Positions 1 to 10,156 of a stretch of 64,000 nt of DNA are shown here, piece by piece. A program made the position numbers and the translations under genes. Numbering within the stretch: position 1 is the stretch's first letter; every line of letters begins with the position of its first letter. The DNA is from Nelumbo lutea (taxonomy: Eukaryota; Streptophyta; Magnoliopsida; Proteales; Nelumbonaceae). The stretch covers positions 211,743,848 to 211,807,847 of the forward strand of contig JAKGHH010000001.1 of NCBI GenBank assembly GCA_022828595.1. The letters run 5' to 3'. The notes beneath the pieces are model-generated. The model was not told the DNA's origin. It ran no database searches and saw only the letters and a program-made list of their open reading frames with translations.

Positions 1-239
1 GAGCCTAGAATTTCTTCACAAAAAAGTGTGATTTAATCACGGATCATCAGACTTTGAATGTTGATCTTCTCAACAGCCTGTTTGAAGAAAGAAGTGTTGA
101 AGCAATCCTAAGTATCCCCTTGAGGACTCTGCAATAGCTTGATAGACTCCTCTGGAAGAACACAAGCAATGGGGAATTCACTATGAATTCAGCTTACCAC
201 TCACTCCTAGAAACTTCAACTCACACACGATCAAGTTTA

Positions 240-1140
240 GTAAGCTGGCCCAGAATCTGGAAAAGCCCATACTCCCACATATGTAAATATTAATGTGGAA
301 GTTTCTCCATAAGGCTGTTCAAACAAAGATAGAAATATGGAGCTGTAGAAGAAGAGAAGACGCTTGGTGCACTTTCTGTAAGGAATCTCCAGAGACCCAA
401 GAGCATCTCTTCTTGGAATGCCCTCTCTCTAGGGCTGTTTGGATTCTGGCCCAGGTTAGTTTTGTCCCAGAGATCTTTTTGAGTTCTGACCAAGAGGACC
501 TAATCCAATGGTGGTGCAAAATAAAGTGTTAAAGTATAACTATATTGCAAAGATATGTGCCATTTTCAAAAGTTTTATGGGATGCAAGAAATGATCAAAA
601 TTTTAACAAAGTGAACCCTGACCCTCTCCAAATTCTAAGAAAGGCTGAAAGTTACTGCAACTATAAAGAAACTGAGCTCAAAATTCCGAATCCACCACAT
701 CTGCAATCAGAGTGAGATTTTCAACAAGCTCTCCTCACAAACCTCCCAATCATTTTAGTGGATGGCTCTTGGAGTGCCATCACACAAACAACATCCACTG
801 ATATATATATATATATGTTCTCTCACAAGTCTCATCTTATCATTGCAAAAGGACAACCATGCTTGGCAAGATCACCAGCAACACCTGAGTTCTGAGTAGT
901 GATTAGAGGCTTATGAAAGTTTTTTTGTATGGGTATAAAAGCAGGTTTTTTGTTCTCAGATGCCAAGGAAGTCTTAATGAAGCTCAAAGGGACATACAAG
1001 CACATTGCGTGGGATCAACATGCCTTATATGATCATATATTTGAACTCCTTTCTTTCTTTGAAAACATTACAATTCTATATGTAAACAGGGATGTAGTAG
1101 TGCCAACCCATGATCTGGCAAAATGAGCTAGGCATAGAAA
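240..1140 (+). pseudogene. LINE C-terminal remnant (zf-RVT and RNase H-like), decayed
   Basis: This is a broken 3' end of a plant L1-type non-LTR retrotransposon. The stretch 293-532 is open for 79 codons and carries the zinc-binding pattern that follows reverse transcriptase in plant LINEs: CTFC, then HLFLECPLS and AVWILAQ. After a stop the similarity continues in shifting frames. A 'VDGSWSAI'-like stretch near 760-780 resembles the start of the RNase H domain, and 929-1126 resembles its middle and end (SDAKEVLMKLKG, then a strand ending in NRDVV). The catalytic residues are not preserved in one frame. It has the same domain order as the LINE tails near 31 kb and 39 kb but is older. It is not a host gene. 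Confidence 0.6.
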
Positions 1141-1959
1141 CTCTTTTATGAATAGTAGTGCCAGCTCAGTTAGCTTAGCTTGGCTTTTTTTTGAACCACG
1201 TAAAAAAGGGATCTAAGTGTTCCTTTAAGTTTCCTTTAACGAATCATTTTTTATAGAGAGAAAAAAAAACAATGTCTCAACAAGGCACTACAAATCTCAC
1301 CATGAAATACAATGGAAATGTTCCCAATGCACGACTGTAGTGACATATTTGTAATAAAATCCAAATTCAATAATGTGGCTGATCTAATCTTTAGTATGGA
1401 GCTATCTAGGCTCAGATAAAGAGAAGTGTGGCTTTTGGATCAAAAAGGAAAATTTTCAGCTAAGTGAGCCCACTTAATTGCTCATCAAATGTGCAACAAC
1501 AATTAGGGCTGTCAAGGGGCTTCGAAAATCCAAGACCCAATATAAAGTCTGGTCTGATTATCTCAGATTCAAAGTATATATTAATGATTGGATCATATTT
1601 GGATGAGGCAAGTAACATCTGATTAATAGTCATATCAGATTCGGATGTTATCCACTCCCATTCGAATCTAATTCATATATTTTATTTTTCACATTAGTAT
1701 TATACATTTATGGTTTCAAGTTTATTAAAATATCCTAATATAGTTTTGATATTTATGTTAAATCTTAAGGGCAAATGGATAAAAAAAATTATTATTAAAT
1801 CTTAAGGGCAAATGGATAAATAAGCCCCATTTTCTCTTTTACAACTGAATAACAACTGACAAGACATTTTGACCTTCTGTCTTCTATACTTATATCTCAT
1901 GTCACTCCCTCTCTTTTACTCTCCATGTTTTAATAGAAAGAAAGGAGGAAAAAATGCAT
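1141..1959. other. Non-coding AT-rich stretch with one repeat terminus
   Basis: I see no gene. At 1504 the sequence tagggctgtcaagg matches the terminus of the hAT-type MITE at 3408-3880, but no matching right end is visible nearby, so this is probably a truncated copy. Near 1759-1820 the phrase taaatcttaagggcaaatgg occurs twice, a short tandem duplication of about 36 bp. Confidence 0.45.
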
Positions 1960-2600
1960 AATAGGAAAGATGAAAAATTTTCAATTTGAAATGTTTTTAC
2001 AATGGAATTGCAATAAAGAGCTAACCTTTGTAAGAAGGGGCTTAAACATTGATGCTATTTGTGGGAAATCAAAGAGGATGAAACGAGAACTCACGTCTTG
2101 CTGCCAATGTCATGTGGGCATACTAAAGCATTATGGCTCGGTTGTAGCCTAAATCTTAATCTCAATGCTGCTACTCCTTTCATTGAATGGTAGAATTTTT
2201 TTTTGGATTACCCGTTATATGGATCAAACAAAGTGTTGATTAAGCAGCTTTGGATCTCATTGCTTTGGTTTTGCATGTGGTCTATTTGGAATGTATTAAG
2301 AACAATTACATATTTAATAATGTCCACCCAAATCCATGTATGCTATCGTGCTTTAACAAGATGATGCAAGAAGTGCGGAAAGCTTAGCTTCCTATTCGTG
2401 CTGCATGATGAGTTTGGTTCCGGTCAATGCAAAGCCATTTGAACAGCCTTTACAGTCTTGCATTGAGAATATCTTGGTACTTATGTACTTTTCATGGAGA
2501 AATATTCCCAATGCAAGGTTGCAAAAGGCAGTTGGAATGGTATGGGCATGGGCCTGCCCTGATGGAAACTGATCTCGTGCTAGATGTCTAAAAGCTAATG
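1960..2600 (+). pseudogene. LINE zf-RVT fragment, decayed
   Basis: Frame-shifted conceptual translation gives a second LINE C-terminal scrap. The stretch near 2030-2200 reads like the zinc-binding segment (EDETRTHVL, CGHTKALWLG, then a W-N-FFLDYP stretch). About 2255-2340 reads WFCMWSIWN and then NNYIFNNVHPNP, a wording typical of the region between zf-RVT and RNase H in plant LINE polyproteins. At least two frameshifts and several stops interrupt it. The annotation rests on remembered family wording, so confidence is moderate. Confidence 0.5.
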
Positions 2601-3407
2601 TGAAAGGGAGCTTTTAAAAGAGTCTAGCTCTCTTGCCAACAATTAATGATCTGATACCACACATCTCATACATAGCAGGCCCCACTTTTATGGTGGATCC
2701 CAATCTCATGATGAGATGTGTGGTGTTAGATTGTGTTGGTGGGGTATTGGAACATATTTTGTTGAAAGGAGATCTCAGGTGTTTTAAAAAAGGGGCTTAA
2801 AAGTTGGGGATTTTTGGATTGCAACCCCCCTCAGAAATCTGAATTGCAGCCCCCTCCTAGTCTACTATTAGCCCCCCACCCCTCCTATAAACCACATCCT
2901 GCTTGTAAATCCGACATCAATCGATGGTCAGGATTCAGTCCATCCCTAGAGTGGAGCACTAGGTTTCTAAGTGTGGACTGAATGGTAAAAACCCCTAAAA
3001 GTTACAGGTTTAAACCTATCAAACACACAAAGCCCCAATTCTAGGCTTGGTGCTTTGGGTCTTAAAAGTTACAGGTTTAGATTATTAGGATCCATTTGTT
3101 TGCAATGAAAATCTGAATAAGATACAAATTTTGTACCCAATTGAGGTTTGCACCTGTTTTGTTTGTAATTATGATTTGCAATCATATCTAATACAAAATT
3201 TATGCCGTTTGTCTTATTTGCGCTCATTGGCAATGCAACATCAATTTCTTTTGTTTTTTTTTTTTTTTGCAATACTACTACATCAATTCTTTCATATACA
3301 AAGTGTGGACTACATCAACTTGCTTCTTACTTCCATTCTCATTCATATAAGGCTGAAATCACATTATTTTAATTATTTCTCACAAACAAATTGTATTCCC
3401 ATGCATT
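2601..3407. other. Intergenic, nothing recognised
   Basis: The stretch is AT-rich with short poly-T and poly-C runs. The phrase cttaaaagtt(a/g) recurs. The open frames at 3069-3433 overlap on both strands, are low in complexity and have no recognisable domain. Confidence 0.4.
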
Positions 3408-3880
3408 TAGGGCTGTCAACAAGTCAGGTCTAGGTCAAGTGCAGGTAGAATCAGTCTCAAACCAATTATTAATTAAGACAAAATCAAAGACTCGGAACCC
3501 ATCCCAGCTAATAATTGGTTCTATTGGGTCCTATATTGAAAACTATATTTTTTTATTTAAATAATAACTTAAATTTTAATTTTTGATAATATAACCTTAA
3601 TAAAAATGACAAAAAATACCAAATTATTTATGTGTTAATAAATTAAACACTTTTAACTAATATTATTTTATTTATTATCTATCAAATTTATCATTTCGAA
3701 TATAAAATATGATGAAAAATAAGAAAATTAAGAAAATATTATATATTTAATAAAATAAGCAATTTTAGGTCTGAACCGATTTGGGATAAGAAAAAACCAG
3801 AACCGACCCAAATATGAATCATGACAAAATCATTGTAATCGATTCATACATCAGATAGACCCGACCCATTGACAGCCCTA
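3408..3880. mobile_element. hAT-type MITE with terminal inverted repeats
   Basis: The left end tagggctgtcaa and right end ttgacagccct(a) are inverted repeats, with further matching just inside (gtcaggtc at left; gacccgaccc at right). The 8 bp outside the ends are catgcatt (3400-3407) and caggcatt (3881-3888), matching at 7 of 8. An 8-bp target duplication with short TIRs of this kind is the hAT signature. At 473 bp with an AT-rich centre and no coding capacity, it must have been mobilised in trans. Confidence 0.75.
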
Positions 3881-4435
3881 CAGGCATTTACACCAGTGCA
3901 AATAAAGTTTACATTGCAAATAAATTAAACCTCATCATTTTAAAATTAAGGAACCATTGCTTGGAATGAAAACACATGTTCATGTCTGACAATGACCACT
4001 TTGTACAAAATAAAATGTCAAAAAGTCCGAGTGCCTATCCTATTTAGTGATAGGTATCAGTTTTCAGGGTCACCAAATTACTAAATTCTGAGATTTAGGT
4101 CCCTATTAATAGGTTTAAACATTAATATTCATTTTAATATAGTATAACTATATTTAAATTATCAAAGTGAACAAGTAAAAAAGAAAAATAAATGGTATCG
4201 ATGGTTGAGTACTTTCATACTTTGAGCCATATATAGGCCAACGTTGGGTAATGACATTTTTCTAAAGTGTGGAAACTTATAGCTAAACCCAGCTTTATAT
4301 CAAAATTTGTGAATTACTTGGTGGCCAAAAGTCCAAGAAGATATTCTCTGAAAAATAATATACTCTTTGTGAAGTGTAAATTGCTTAAAATTCAATAAAA
4401 TTAGCATCTTGTCTTTGATTTATTGGATCTATTTA

Positions 4436-4526
4436 GGTTGTGTTTGGTTTGAAAGAAAAGGGATAAGGAAAAGAATGAGAAAGGTAGCCAGATTTTCTTA
4501 CCTTTTCTTTCAAACCAAATACAGCC
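4436..4526. mobile_element. Short Tourist-like MITE (foldback)
   Basis: The two halves of this 91-bp unit are near-perfect inverted copies: ggttgtgtttggtttgaaag at left and ctttcaaaccaaatacagcc at right. It is flanked by tta on both sides (4433-4435, 4527-4529). A 3-bp TTA/TAA duplication and a TIR with a GTTTGG core are typical of PIF/Harbinger-related Tourist MITEs. The element is mostly stem. Confidence 0.7.
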
Positions 4527-4529
4527 TTA

Positions 4530-5872
4530 ATGTTTTTAACCCGTTGGTTTTTTAATGGGTTTTGGTCGAATTATGTTAGAGATTCAATTTATTACTTAAA
4601 TTTTGATAATACCACCTGATTGACTACCATGTTTATCATACCGATTGATTGCTCAATTTCTTTGGATACCGTATCTTTTTTTTATAAAATCAAAAGGAAC
4701 TACACAAGACAGGGAATACCATGTCTTTTCGGTATCATTAATCGAACCCTAAAAAGCTTGTAGAATCGGTCTGCAATTCCCTTTCTTCTTTATGAACCGG
4801 CCGGAGAAAAGAAACTGGCTGCCGTCAACAACCGAAAGTGCAGTGTGGTCGCCTTTCATCCATTCTTTTAGAAAATAAAGAAAACAAAAGGCAACAAAGG
4901 ATCCTTATTTATTAGCTTCAAAATTCCGTTCTTCCAAAATCCTTCTTTTGCCTTTTGACCCGAATACACGAAAGCAACAATTAAAGGAGTGTAAAAGGTG
5001 GCATCTCAAAATATTTAGATTGTGTTTGGATTGATGCCAAAAATGAATCGATGGGCAGAAACGGGAAAGTGAATCCCCTACTTTCTACATTCCAGGCCTG
5101 ATAATTGGGTCGGGTCAAAGCGTTTTTGGTCAATTTTTTGGTTTGGGTCAAAGCGTTTTTGGTTATATATTTATGTAACGATTTAAAAATGGTTTGCAAA
5201 ATGCTCTAAAAGATTATTTGATGAAATACTTGCATTTATACAATTATATTTGGGAGGGATAATTAGTCATCCCTTCAGTGCATTAATGCATATATTAATG
5301 CATTTCTCTGTTTTTATGTAATGTTTCTGTACTTTCTTATTTGATACTATGACCACTACTCTATATTCATACAAGTTTTATAGTTGAATGAAAAACGATG
5401 TTTTGTCGTACAAAAAGGTTCAAGTGTTTAACTCATTAAGCCTCTATTTTCAATCACTTATTTCAAGTGTGTTGAAACCACACAAGATGACAATAAAGCT
5501 CAAAATAAACACTTAACTGAGAAATAAATGCTTAAAAATAATTCCAGTTTCAAACTTTTTTTAACTGTTTATTGAACAAGTATTTTTTTTTTCTTTTTGT
5601 TTTTTCTTCAGATCTCGTCTCCCATCTTTTGACCTATCGTTTCTCCATCTTTCTCTTCCCACTCACTTCTGTGTAGTGGTGGCAACCAAGGCAAAAAATC
5701 GATTCCCAAGTTCATTTATAACAGCATTTTATTCTTTCTTTTTTTTTCATTTTCCATTCTTTTCCATATCTAATATATGGATATGTAAAGTGATGGTTAG
5801 AATTGTCATTTTTATTGAATAATCGATTATGGGATAAGCAGCTTGCACAACACTCAATATCAGTTAGAAAAA
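4530..5872. other. Intergenic, nothing recognised
   Basis: No gene, RNA or complete element is visible. Near 5100-5165 the phrase gggtcaaagcgtttttggt occurs twice. The rest is low-complexity AT-rich sequence. Confidence 0.4.
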
Positions 5873-6264
5873 ACACCTCTCAAACACTAATAACCATTTA
5901 TTTCCCAAACAATGCCTATTTTAAAATCTTGTAAAACATCAAACCCGACTAAATTTTGCCCTTGGGACTCAAAAGATGGGGACTTATCACACCTACATAA
6001 TTAAGTTTCTAGGGTTGTTCAACTTTTCATATAGTCATACACCTATGAGGTATTACTATACAATTGTGACACCTCTCAAACACTAATAACCATTTATTTC
6101 CCAAACAATGCCTATTTTAAAATCTTGTAAAACATCAAACCCGACTAAATTTTGCCCTTGGGACTCAAAAGATGGGGACTTATCACACTTACATAATTAA
6201 GTTTCTAGGGTTGTTCAACTTTTCATATAGTCATACACCTATGAGGTATTACTATACAATTGTG
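5873..6264. repeat. 196-bp tandem duplication (two copies)
   Basis: Two adjacent copies of a 196-bp unit, 5873-6068 and 6069-6264, each begin acacctctcaaacac and end acaattgtg. The only difference I see is cacctacat versus cacttacat. The near-identity means a recent event. No coding sequence is involved. Confidence 0.9.
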
Positions 6265-6580
6265 CCACCATCCGTCGAACAAATTATGCTACACAATCTT
6301 CACTACAATGTTCTACCCCTCCTAAGGCTTCTTTGAATCTCATGAATCTAAATTCATGGTTCAGTCCAATCTAACATTTTAGTGTTAATAATGTATTTTG
6401 AGTTTGCCTTCATTTTCTCTAATAAAAAAGAGTTGTTTTTTCTTTCGGAAATCCTTGCAGCTCTTTTCTAGCTATAGGTTGATTATGATAGTTTTAATTA
6501 GACATGCATTTAGGTCTGACCCTTAGGAGGGGTAGAACATTGTAGTGAAGACATTCTATAAGCCCAAAATATTCTTCTAA

Positions 6581-6913
6581 GGGCAAGTTTGGGAGTGTTT
6601 ATTTGAAAAATAAGTGCTTATTCTAATAAGCACTTACGAACATTTGGTGAAAAAATACTTATTTTAAACAGGAATAGTATTTTTAAAATGATGTGACAAG
6701 TCAGGATAGGCCAAAATGGAATTAAGCACTTATTGAATAAGTACTTAAAAGTTAAAAATAAATCCAAATTTTGGACTTCTCAAATAAGTGCTTATTCTCA
6801 GAATAAGCACTTATTTTGGACTTATTTCCCAAATGCAAATAAGTGCTTATTGGTACTCAAAATATGTGTTTATTCAAATAAGAACTTATTTTTAAGTACT
6901 CCCAAACTTGGCC
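6581..6913. mobile_element. Tourist-like MITE, 333 bp
   Basis: The left end gggcaagtttgggagt and right end actcccaaacttggcc are inverted repeats, with taa directly outside each (6578-6580, 6914-6916). Inside are repeated aataagtgcttatt palindromes, so the unit can fold extensively. The open frame across the right half is a by-product of these repeats. Confidence 0.75.
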
Positions 6914-7147
6914 TAAAGCTTGGAAAGCATAAAGGATGTTTAGTGACCTTGGATGTTGAGATATCATGGCATCAATGAAAGGTCTTTGATGAATTGTTTA
7001 AATTAGATTGGGTGTTAACACTAATGAAGATTCTTCACTTGTGGTCTTGTGGAGAATCATTACAAGTATTTATTTCTTTTCAACATTTCTTTTGAAATTA
7101 GTTGGGGCAATTTGACATTCCACTACCCAGAAATGTTCTAATTCTAA

Positions 7148-7457
7148 GGGTCCGTTTGGTTTCTAGTCAGAATCAAAATCAAAATTGAAATCCTTTGGAA
7201 TTGGAATCGGAACCAGAATGGCCTATTCCCATAGTCTGTTTGGTTCAGACAGGAATGGGAATGAAAATTGGAATCAGCAGGAATAAGATTTCATTTCCAA
7301 GGGAGGGGCAAGGAATGGCCATTCCCTCAAATGGGGGAGTGTCATTCCAGCAGGAATGGGAATGGGATTCCAATTCTGCCCAACCAAACAGCTGGAATCG
7401 GAATAGCCCATTCCAATTCCAATTCCAAACCCCTATTCCTACAAACCAAATGGGGCC
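7148..7457. mobile_element. Tourist-like MITE, 310 bp
   Basis: The left end gggtccgtttggtttct and right end aaaccaaatggggcc are inverted repeats flanked by taa on both sides (7145-7147 and 7458-7460). The interior is rich in ggaat/attcc words in both orientations, giving a long imperfect hairpin. The overlapping open frames here (7195-7617) are repeat-derived and not genes. Confidence 0.75.
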
Positions 7458-7484
7458 TAAGAGAATGCATCCCTACTGTAAGGA

Positions 7485-7790
7485 GCAAGGTTTCCAAACT
7501 GTCATTGACCCGGATGGTCAAGACTTTTCAGCCAAGAAACTGGTCAGGGTACTGGTTCCACTTCACTCTCGAACTGATATTTCCCAAAAACCATTGGATT
7601 TGTTAGTGACCCACTAACCAGGCGATCAAACCGTTGGCCTATTGAATTTGGACAACAGTTTTTGAACCATTTTTTTTAAATGTCATGGGCTGATCTGTTT
7701 GAACTGAACAGCCAAACTAGTGACCTAGAAGGTTAGAAACCAATGGCCAAAGTGATTCGGGTTCCAGGTTGATTTTTAAAACTAACGGCC
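7485..7790. repeat. Probable MITE with diverged ends
   Basis: The left part (aaggtttccaaactgtcattgac) and right part (caggttgatttttaaaacta) are roughly inverted with respect to each other. A related sequence starts near 63847 (ttttaaaaacgaaccag). No clean target duplication is visible, so the boundaries are approximate. Confidence 0.4.
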
Positions 7791-9104
7791 CCATCTGTTT
7801 ATAGCTTTGACTGCTTTGATTCCAAATTTTCAATCCATTCACCCATGATCACCCTTAACTTCAACCCAATCCGACCTGACTTTTTCAAGTTGGATTTGGG
7901 TTAACTTGGCCCAAGTTGCACCCCTAAGCATGTGGGTGTGTACTGTTATATACACTAATATGATGATCCAGACATCCAGTTGAAAAATAAAATTATTGGA
8001 TTACATGTTTATTATCAATTATGTGAATCACTCTAATGCAAAAGTATTTCTCACTTGAATCCATTGAGCTCTTAAGATACTAGGCTAAAGTCATGTGAAT
8101 ATTTAACATATTCTATATGTTGGGTGATTGATTGTAATTTATTAGATTTTAAGAAAACACTCTATAAGAAATCCACACCATCAAACCAGAAAAGAGTGTC
8201 ATTTCCAAAGCTTATAATTGATCTAGAATATTTGCCAATAATCCTAGTTAGGGAAAGGAAAAGAAAGGCAGGGAAACCTGTGCAGACCTTGTGTTGGTTT
8301 CCCTCTCTTTCCCTTCCTTTCCCTACCTTATCTTTCAAACCAAACACAGCTTCAATGTGTTACTGGGCACCCATGCTGTTTTAGTGTCTTTCCAATTCTA
8401 CCCACCAATTAGAGAAAATGGAATGTGATTCCTATCTTACCGAACCGTGGGCATAAATTTCAAACTTAACTGGTTTAACTAAAAACTGAATCAATCGGTT
8501 TAGCTAACTGGATTTTTTTGTTTGATTCGGTTTTTCAAATTTCAGTTTTTTATGAGCACCTCCTACCAAGTACCAAATAGTAAGTGGCAGCCCTAATAAG
8601 ATCTTGAACCATCGGTTTTATGATGGTTGCCTAACAATGATCTATCAGTGATTCAGTATTATGATTTGCAACGAGTAGGTTGTCAAAGCATAATTTGCAG
8701 GACCGAGGTTGGTTTAGGTCTCCTTGAATGGACTGGATATCAGAGCTAGCATCCCCTGATCAGGCAACCGTACTTTAATCTCGGTTGTATCGGTGTTTAA
8801 AGTCTTATTTTGATGATATTTATATTTCTTCATCCAAAAAAAATAAAAAAATGCCCTCCCTCAAGCCTCAGTCGCAACTCTATTCTGGATCTCTGATTCC
8901 CGTATGAACCAAACATTTGGGAGACGGGAGGAATAGACCATTCCTATTCCGATTCCAACTGCAAATCAAACAGATCATGGCTTCATTTGCTTTCATTCAC
9001 TAATCCTTTTCACACTGTTTTTGGTGCCTAAGCTGACATTTAAACCATGTTTGGTTCGTTGCCACGGGCCTCATTGTTTCAATTTTTACTCATTAGGCAA
9101 GGAG
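7791..9104. other. Intergenic with fragments of hAT-type repeats
   Basis: No gene is visible. A right-hand repeat terminus gttgcacccctaag lies near 7914-7927. Another repeat stretch with recurring cggttt/aaccg words runs from about 8440 to 8600 and ends ggcagccctaa. The purine/pyrimidine stretch at 8247-8350 ends caaaccaaacacagc, like the Tourist-like MITE at 4436. None has both ends intact. Confidence 0.4.
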
Positions 9105-9578
9105 TTAACCGAACCGTGGGGCATCTTTTGGAAACGAATTGGTGCTATCGGTTTTTGGAAAACCAGTAACGGAAACCGAACTGAAGTCAGTTAGTTAACT
9201 GGTTGACCAATATGGTCAAACGTTGGTTCGATTTGTCGGCTTTTTAATTTTTATAATATATATATAAATATATAATAAAATATTATATTTTAAATAATAA
9301 AATAATATATTATATTATACATATATATATTTATATAATACATATTTATTAATTTATAATATATAATATACATAAATATATATAAAATATATAGAAATAT
9401 ATGTATACTGATCAGTTCGGTTAACCACCGATTTTCTATATTGGTTAACCAAAACCAAATCGATACCTTCGGATTTTTAAAAACACCGAACCGAAACCGA
9501 ACTGACAAGTTCAATAAACCGATTTTTTGGTTCAATTTCGGTAGATTCAGTTTTTTGGTTTTTTTGCTCACCCCTAGG
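9105..9578. repeat. Decayed hAT-type repeat with AT-rich core
   Basis: Words such as aaccgaac and cggttt flank a nearly pure A/T core at 9247-9405. The right end gctcacccct resembles hAT-MITE termini elsewhere in the window, but the left end does not mirror it. The words aggcaagg (about 9095) and aggcaaga (about 9576) may be remnants of a target duplication. The 109-codon minus-strand frame here (9290-9619) is an artefact of the AT core. Confidence 0.4.
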
Positions 9579-10041
9579 CAAGAATAGACAATATTAATGT
9601 TCAAAGTTACAAACTTCAAAATTCATGTTAGGACTAAATCAGGGCCCAATCAATCAGAAGGCACCAACTGATAAATAAATAAATAGAATGTGTTAAATTC
9701 GATATCATACCTTTGGATTGGCAAATAAAGGAATTCTGAATTCATGAGACAATAACTAAAGAAACTATAAATTAATACGATAACAAAGCATCAATCCACT
9801 ACAAGAATTAATAAATATAACAAACTGAGGCGTAAAAGAGAACTACACAAAAGAGGCATTTCACTTTAGATATCACAGCTGAAATCGTTTTTCTAAACCA
9901 GAAAAGAGACATGCGTCAACACGACCCAAATAGCTACTCTTTTCTGTATTTGAACTAGTGAATTCCATCCAGATTATTAGTGTACATCTAAGAGATGAAA
10001 CAGCTTGGACTGGCAGCTCCAATCGGTCTGGGCATTTGGGA
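9579..10041 (-). other. 3' flank and presumed 3' UTR of the DUF3755 gene
   Basis: This region lies directly downstream of the TAA stop at 10042-10044 of the gene read on the minus strand. No clear polyadenylation signal or transcript end can be fixed by eye. Nothing else is recognised here. Confidence 0.35.
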
Positions 10042-10156
10042 TTATGTTTGTTGCATTGGGTGTGTTGTTCGGGGAAGGATGGTATTGGCAAGCTCTTCAT
10101 TGATCTTCACTGGAAGTGACGGCATCTGCTTCATTACGCCTGGCATGTCATTCAAG
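10042..10156 (-). CDS. DUF3755 gene exon 7 (last)
   Basis: The acceptor is GGCAG. It encodes [20 protein letters not shown], then ELANTILP and a short unique tail ending at TAA (10044-10042). The N-D-M-P and E-L-A-N-x-I-L-P words are family hallmarks and confirm the reading frame. Confidence 0.92.

Noticed and set aside
8124..8384. Overlapping 86- and 61-codon frames on opposite strands
   Set aside because: They are derived from a purine/pyrimidine-rich repeat fragment; no domain and no splice context.
9290..9619. 109-codon minus-strand frame rich in Ile, Tyr and Asn
   Set aside because: It is formed by the AT-rich core of a decayed repeat.
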